Assembly (NCBI RefSeq): GCF_000746205.1
Contig: NZ_JQKV01000012.1
Coordinates: forward strand, 1-7,954
DNA from: Halorubrum sp. BV1
Lineage (GTDB): Archaea; Halobacteriota; Halobacteria; Halobacteriales; Haloferacaceae
Direction of reading: 5' to 3'
Length of the DNA stretch: 7,954 nucleotides
Shown: one piece after another, positions 5,213 through 7,954 of the stretch
Position numbering within the stretch: position 1 is the stretch's first letter
Layout of the letters: every line of letters begins with the position of its first letter
Translations under genes and position numbers: made by a program
Notes under the pieces: generated by a model
Told to the model about the DNA's origin: nothing
Databases searched by the model: none
Seen by the model: the letters and a program-made list of their open reading frames with translations, nothing else

Positions 5213-5236
5213 AGGGAGGCCCGCATAAACGGGTGT

Positions 5237-6001
5237 ATGGGACGACCAGCCGAAGTAGATGCCCGTGTCCTGGTGACTGAACTCCAAGCAGCGGCCCGGA
5301 ACCGTAACGACCGGTGCCCGGTCCTGACCGTCTCAGACCTCGCAGAGGCCGTAGACGTGTCCGACCAGTCGGTCCGGAACCAACTCGACGAACTGGAGCA
5401 GAAACCCGGTGTTCGCAGCCGGAAAGTCGGTCAGGCGCAGGTCTACTGGTACTCGCAGGCCGACCAGAGCGACAGCACCTCGCTCGACGTCCAGGCAGTG
5501 ATCGAGGACGCGCAGAAGGAACTCTGGGAGGACGTCGTGAAGAGCCGCGCCGTGTACCTCGACCGCCGCCGCCAGCTGCTCAACGAGTACGAGGACGGCG
5601 ACGTGCCGGCGCGGAAGCGCCTCGCCGTGCTGGAGGCGCTCATCGACTACCTGCGGAACGGAACGACGCTGCGGGTCCACTGGGCCGACCTCGACGAGGA
5701 CGGCCACGACGCGTACGACCTGCCCGAGGACGGGCTGTCACGCGAGGCCGCCGAGCGCTACGTCGAGGAGATGGTCCTGTTCAACGACTCCGAGCACGGG
5801 AACGTGAAGGGCCTCTCGGGGCTGCTCAGCATCTGGACCACCATCGGGCTGACTGCGACCGACGGTCACGGGAACCGCTCGCTAGACAACATCGACGAGT
5901 CGGAGCTGGAGATCCTCGTCCCGTCGGTGGACGCGCTCCTGGCCGCCGGCGACGTCGCCGACCGGTTCGTTCAGCGCCTCCACGCCTACGAGGGGTGGTG
6001 A
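5237..6001 (+). CDS. Winged helix-turn-helix DNA-binding protein, 254 aa
   Basis: Residues about 10-73 form a winged HTH: helices LVTELQAAARNRNDRC and SDLAEAVDVSDQSVRNQLDELEQ (recognition helix around 42-54), then the wing RSRKVGQAQVYWYS. A long helical region follows (about 85-135, AQKELWEDVVKSRAVYLDRR...), possibly a dimerisation coiled coil, then an acidic C-terminal domain of unknown type. The HTH arrangement is that of MarR/ArsR-like archaeal regulators, but the protein is larger than most, so it may do more than repress. First gene of a plus-strand operon, only 2 nt before the next ATG. Likely self-regulated through the divergent spacer, an inference from position. The ATG at 5237 is chosen from promoter spacing. 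It could also be an origin- or partition-site binder for the ATPase downstream. Confidence 0.9.
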   Translation: MGRPAEVDARVLVTELQAAARNRNDRCPVLTVSDLAEAVDVSDQSVRNQLDELEQKPGVRSRKVGQAQVYWYSQADQSDSTSLDVQAVIEDAQKELWEDVVKSRAVYLDRRRQLLNEYEDGDVPARKRLAVLEALIDYLRNGTTLRVHWADLDEDGHDAYDLPEDGLSREAAERYVEEMVLFNDSEHGNVKGLSGLLSIWTTIGLTATDGHGNRSLDNIDESELEILVPSVDALLAAGDVADRFVQRLHAYEGW

Positions 6002-6003
6002 CC

Positions 6004-6639
6004 ATGTCGAGCACCGAGGAAGCCCGCGATCCGACGCAGAACGACGAGGTGCGGCAGGCGTACCAGCAGATGGTTCAGGCCCGGAAGGCGTACCGGCGCG
6101 CGTCCGGCACCCAGTTCGAGGACAACGCGCACGACAGCTTTCACGACACCGTCTTCGACCTGTACGACGAGCTGCGCGCTCGCCTGAAGCGCCGTGAGGT
6201 CACGCAGGAACTCTGGGAGGAAGAGGAGCTCTGGCCGACTGAGCCGGTCTACGTCACCGTTGCGCTCTGCCCGGCGTGTACCGCGTACGACTCTCTGGAC
6301 GACGAGAGCGCCTACTCGCCGGGCGACATGTGCCCGAACTGCGGCGACGCCGTCCTGGAGCGCGAGACCGTCCCGAAGACGGACGACGAGGGCCAGCTCG
6401 TGTACAACCACGTGGAGGGCCTGAGCAGCCTCGACCAGTTTCGGAACCGCGTCGAGGAGTACACCGTCGAGTACAGCGACGCGCTCGGGACCCACGAAGA
6501 GGTGCGGACCCAGCAGCAACTGCTGGCCGCGCAGCGCCTGGAGGCCGTCGCCGATCTCCTCGCCGAGTCGATGGAGGTCCTCGGCCTGTTCCCGGACGCT
6601 GAGCTGTCGAACGACTTCGACCTCGACGAGGTCCGATAA
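6004..6639 (+). CDS. Zinc-ribbon protein of unknown function, 211 aa
   Basis: Not assigned to a named family. An N-terminal helical region (about 10-75; QAYQQMVQARKAYRRA, FDLYDELRARLKRREVTQELWEEEELW) is rich in alternating charge and may be a coiled coil. A zinc ribbon follows: C89/C92 in LCPACTAY and C110/C113 in MCPNCGDA. The C-terminal part (about 140-195) is again helical (RTQQQLLAAQRLEAVADLLAESMEVL). Zinc ribbons between helical arms often bridge DNA-bound or multi-subunit complexes. Its ATG is preceded by GGGGTGGTGACC, nearly the same ribosome-site context as the primase start; that site overlaps the upstream gene's stop, showing translational coupling. Three nt before the ATPase gene, so a partner or regulator of it is likely. 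GTG at 5998 is an alternative start. Confidence 0.88.
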   Translation: MSSTEEARDPTQNDEVRQAYQQMVQARKAYRRASGTQFEDNAHDSFHDTVFDLYDELRARLKRREVTQELWEEEELWPTEPVYVTVALCPACTAYDSLDDESAYSPGDMCPNCGDAVLERETVPKTDDEGQLVYNHVEGLSSLDQFRNRVEEYTVEYSDALGTHEEVRTQQQLLAAQRLEAVADLLAESMEVLGLFPDAELSNDFDLDEVR

Positions 6640-6642
6640 ACC

Positions 6643-7500
6643 ATGAGCAGCAATACAGATTCGGGCGGAGACGCCGACATCCCCGACCGCTCGCTGGAGA
6701 ACCCGTTCCAGGAGGGCACCTGGATGCAGGAGCTCTTCGAGGACGTCCTCACCCAGGAGCGCGACGTGATCATCATCGTGGACGACTACCGCGCCCGTCG
6801 CGGGACCGGGAAGACGGTCTTCAGCCTCCAGCTGGCCGACGCGATGGACCAGACGCCCGAGGGGATCACCGAGGAGAAGGTGAGCATCCAGCCCGAAGAG
6901 GTCCGGAACGCGTACTCCTCGCAGCCACGCGGGAGCGGTCTCGTCCTCGACGAGGCAGAGGTCGGGGCCAGCAACCGGGCGGCCATGTCGAAGACGAACC
7001 AGGCACTCCGCGAGATCATGTCGATGGGGCGCGTCGAGCAGAAGTACGTCGTCGTGAACGCGCCGGTGCGCGGGTTCATCGATAAGGACATCCAGAAGCT
7101 CGCAGACGTCTGGATCTCCATGACGAACCGAGGGAAAGGCCTCGTGCATCACCTCAAGTGGATGCCCTATCAGCAGACGCTGCACACGCCGAAGCAGCAG
7201 TATCTCCAGGTGAGCGACATCGAGACCGGGACCGACCTACGCGGCGTCTATAACTACCTCACCCGGAAGAAGCAGCAGCGCATCAAGGGACAGGACGGAC
7301 AGGAGTTCATCCCCCTGGACGAACATAAGGAGGAGGTCCAGAAGAAGAAGAAAAACGCCCGAAAAGAGTCACGCGACGAGACCATCCGGGCGATCATGAA
7401 CCACCCAGAGATACAGGAGACCGACATCAGTCAACGAATGGTCGGCGATGCTATCGGTGTCAGCCAGCAGGCAGTTAGTAATATTCTGAACAGTGACTGA
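6643..7500 (+). CDS. P-loop ATPase with C-terminal helix-turn-helix, 285 aa
   Basis: RecA-fold NTPase: strand DVIIIVDDY, Walker A ARRGTGKT (51-58) and Walker B LVLDEAE (100-106). Further strand-loop VVVNAPVRG (136-144) and VWISMTNRG (156-164) complete a core of about 170 residues. The usual first Gly of Walker A is Ala here, but GTGKT is intact. The DEAE box and short core recall FtsK/HerA-, Zot- and packaging-type ATPases, and I recall similar haloarchaeal proteins of unknown function (not checked). A Lys-rich hinge (KKKKNARKE, 234-242), unusual in so acidic a proteome, leads to a C-terminal HTH (about 246-283) with recognition helix VSQQAVSNILNSD. It is therefore probably a DNA-acting motor or switch for partition, transfer or packaging, or a regulator that senses ATP. 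Starts 3 nt after the zinc-ribbon stop, with GAGGT upstream. Confidence 0.93.
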   Translation: MSSNTDSGGDADIPDRSLENPFQEGTWMQELFEDVLTQERDVIIIVDDYRARRGTGKTVFSLQLADAMDQTPEGITEEKVSIQPEEVRNAYSSQPRGSGLVLDEAEVGASNRAAMSKTNQALREIMSMGRVEQKYVVVNAPVRGFIDKDIQKLADVWISMTNRGKGLVHHLKWMPYQQTLHTPKQQYLQVSDIETGTDLRGVYNYLTRKKQQRIKGQDGQEFIPLDEHKEEVQKKKKNARKESRDETIRAIMNHPEIQETDISQRMVGDAIGVSQQAVSNILNSD

Positions 7501-7662
7501 CCGACGAACAACCTCACAAACAAACAAGCGCCACACACCATTTACTAATAACGCGCATAAGATTCTCAGCGCGGAATTTAGTGAAGCACCCCGGCAGCGG
7601 CCGCCTCGGTCCCGTCCCCGTCCCGGTCTCGCTGCGGGAGCTGGCGCTGCGAGGGCGGAGTC
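7501..7662. other. Spacer after the ATPase gene
   Basis: 162 bp. The first half is A/C-rich (ACAAACAAACAA run), the second half GC-rich with CCGTCC-like tandem bits near 7605-7625. CGCGC (7552-7556) and GCGCG (7569-7573) form a weak 5-bp stem. No clear T-rich terminator for the operon is seen. Confidence 0.5.
7541..7550 (+). promoter_or_regulatory. Possible TATA box for the 93-aa gene
   Basis: TTTACTAATA is the most promoter-like AT run in the spacer. Initiation about 25 nt downstream would give a leader of some 90 nt before the GTG at 7663. It could instead just be the AT-rich tail of the upstream operon. Confidence 0.35.
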
Positions 7663-7944
7663 GTGAGCGACGACGAGGACCTCGTCGAGGAGCTGCTCGC
7701 CGACGTCGGCGCGGAGGCCGCGGGCTGGAACCCGGACGATCTCCCGCCGAGTCAGCAGCGCCTGCGCGACGATCTCCACGCCGCCGGAGCGCCCGAGTGG
7801 ATGCTGGAGAAGCTGCGCGCGGGGACGTACCACGACTACGCCAGCGACGTCCCGATGCCGAAGGCGTTCCTGGTGGCCGAGTGCGAGCGCGCCGGCCTCG
7901 ACGAGGTCGCGTTCCGCGCGCGTCGCGGCGACTACGACGCCTAA
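7663..7944 (+). CDS. Small acidic hypothetical protein, 93 aa
   Basis: GTG start, preceded by GGCGGAGTC, a weak Shine-Dalgarno; consecutive in-frame stops TAG TGA at 7579-7584 and no upstream ATG make this the best start. The sequence is acidic and helical: SDDEDLVEELLADVG, then PPSQQRLRDDLHAAGAPEWMLEKLRAGTYHDYASDVPMPK, ending AGLDEVAFRARRGDYDA. No metal motif, membrane segment or catalytic signature. I recall similar 'AG-P...LR.G.YHDY.S..P.PK' proteins in haloarchaeal mobile DNA, from memory only. The composition fits a real halophile gene and it may begin another operon running out of the window. Confidence 0.75.
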   Translation: MSDDEDLVEELLADVGAEAAGWNPDDLPPSQQRLRDDLHAAGAPEWMLEKLRAGTYHDYASDVPMPKAFLVAECERAGLDEVAFRARRGDYDA

Positions 7945-7954
7945 CCAACACACG

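Larger units (their letters stand above)
4874..5236. other. Divergent intergenic region, no convincing gene
   Basis: 363 bp between two operons pointing apart. The open frames across it encode basic, Ser/Arg/Pro-rich peptides unlike haloarchaeal protein, so it is taken as control DNA. It contains ACGGACAC (4968-4975) and GTGTCCGT (4998-5005), a perfect 8-bp inverted repeat; a perfect hairpin at 5025-5047; the arms TGTGTA (5171-5176) and TACACA (5192-5197); and a TATA-like run before the plus-strand gene. It is longer than two simple promoters need, so a small RNA or several operators may be present. Confidence 0.6.

Noticed and set aside
5986..7185. 399-codon minus-strand frame opposite the zinc-ribbon and ATPase genes
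   Set aside because: Antisense shadow of two well-supported genes; composition is Val/Leu/His/Arg-rich with no recognisable domain.
7369..7953. Minus-strand frames opposite the 93-aa gene and the spacer
   Set aside because: Basic or Ala/Arg-rich products; the plus-strand frame has the acidic composition and a plausible start.

Overview
The window looks haloarchaeal (class Halobacteria). By eye it is roughly two-thirds GC with strong GC3 bias, and its proteins are loaded with Asp and Glu and poor in Lys. Spacing in front of several genes suits TATA-like boxes with leaderless or short-leader transcripts, and the few Shine-Dalgarno sites are haloarchaeal in type. The gene content (a primase-helicase, small zinc-ribbon and helix-turn-helix proteins, a P-loop ATPase, no housekeeping genes) points to the replication and control module of a plasmid, provirus or integrated element, not core chromosome. 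I saw no tRNA, integrase or transposase in the window, so the element's limits are outside it.

Layout. Positions 5-3223 (minus) hold a large primase-helicase: an AEP-type prim-pol domain, a PriCT-like domain, an SF3/D5 helicase, then an OB-fold-like domain and a small winged-helix-like tail. Directly upstream, 3224-3931 is unusual DNA: seven copies of GTGTGCT (four on the plus strand, then three on the minus), a G/C-only hairpin, five closely spaced palindromes, and three nested inverted repeats. A weak Cys/His-rich reading frame (3216-3668, minus) runs through part of it and overlaps the primase start. The simplest reading is a replication origin with iterons beside its own initiator, as in phage P4 and its alpha protein, although no haloarchaeal Orc1/Cdc6-type ORB was recognised.

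Next, a tight minus-strand operon of three small genes (a zinc-ribbon protein at 4610-4873, an unknown protein at 4282-4620, and a small 'HAEERFLERV' protein at 3932-4285) is joined by an 11-nt and a 4-nt overlap. It diverges from a plus-strand operon across a 363-bp spacer (4874-5236) that carries repeated CGGACA motifs, a perfect 8-bp hairpin and a putative TATA box.

The plus-strand operon encodes a winged-HTH protein (5237-6001), a zinc-ribbon protein (6004-6639) and a P-loop ATPase with a C-terminal HTH (6643-7500), with gaps of 2-3 nt. After a 162-bp spacer comes a small acidic protein (7663-7944). An inferred working model: the primase-helicase fires replication at 3224-3931, the HTH and zinc-ribbon proteins control expression of the divergent operons, and the HTH-ATPase acts on the element's DNA (partition, packaging or transfer). 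Only the primase-helicase and the ATPase fold are firmly supported by motifs.
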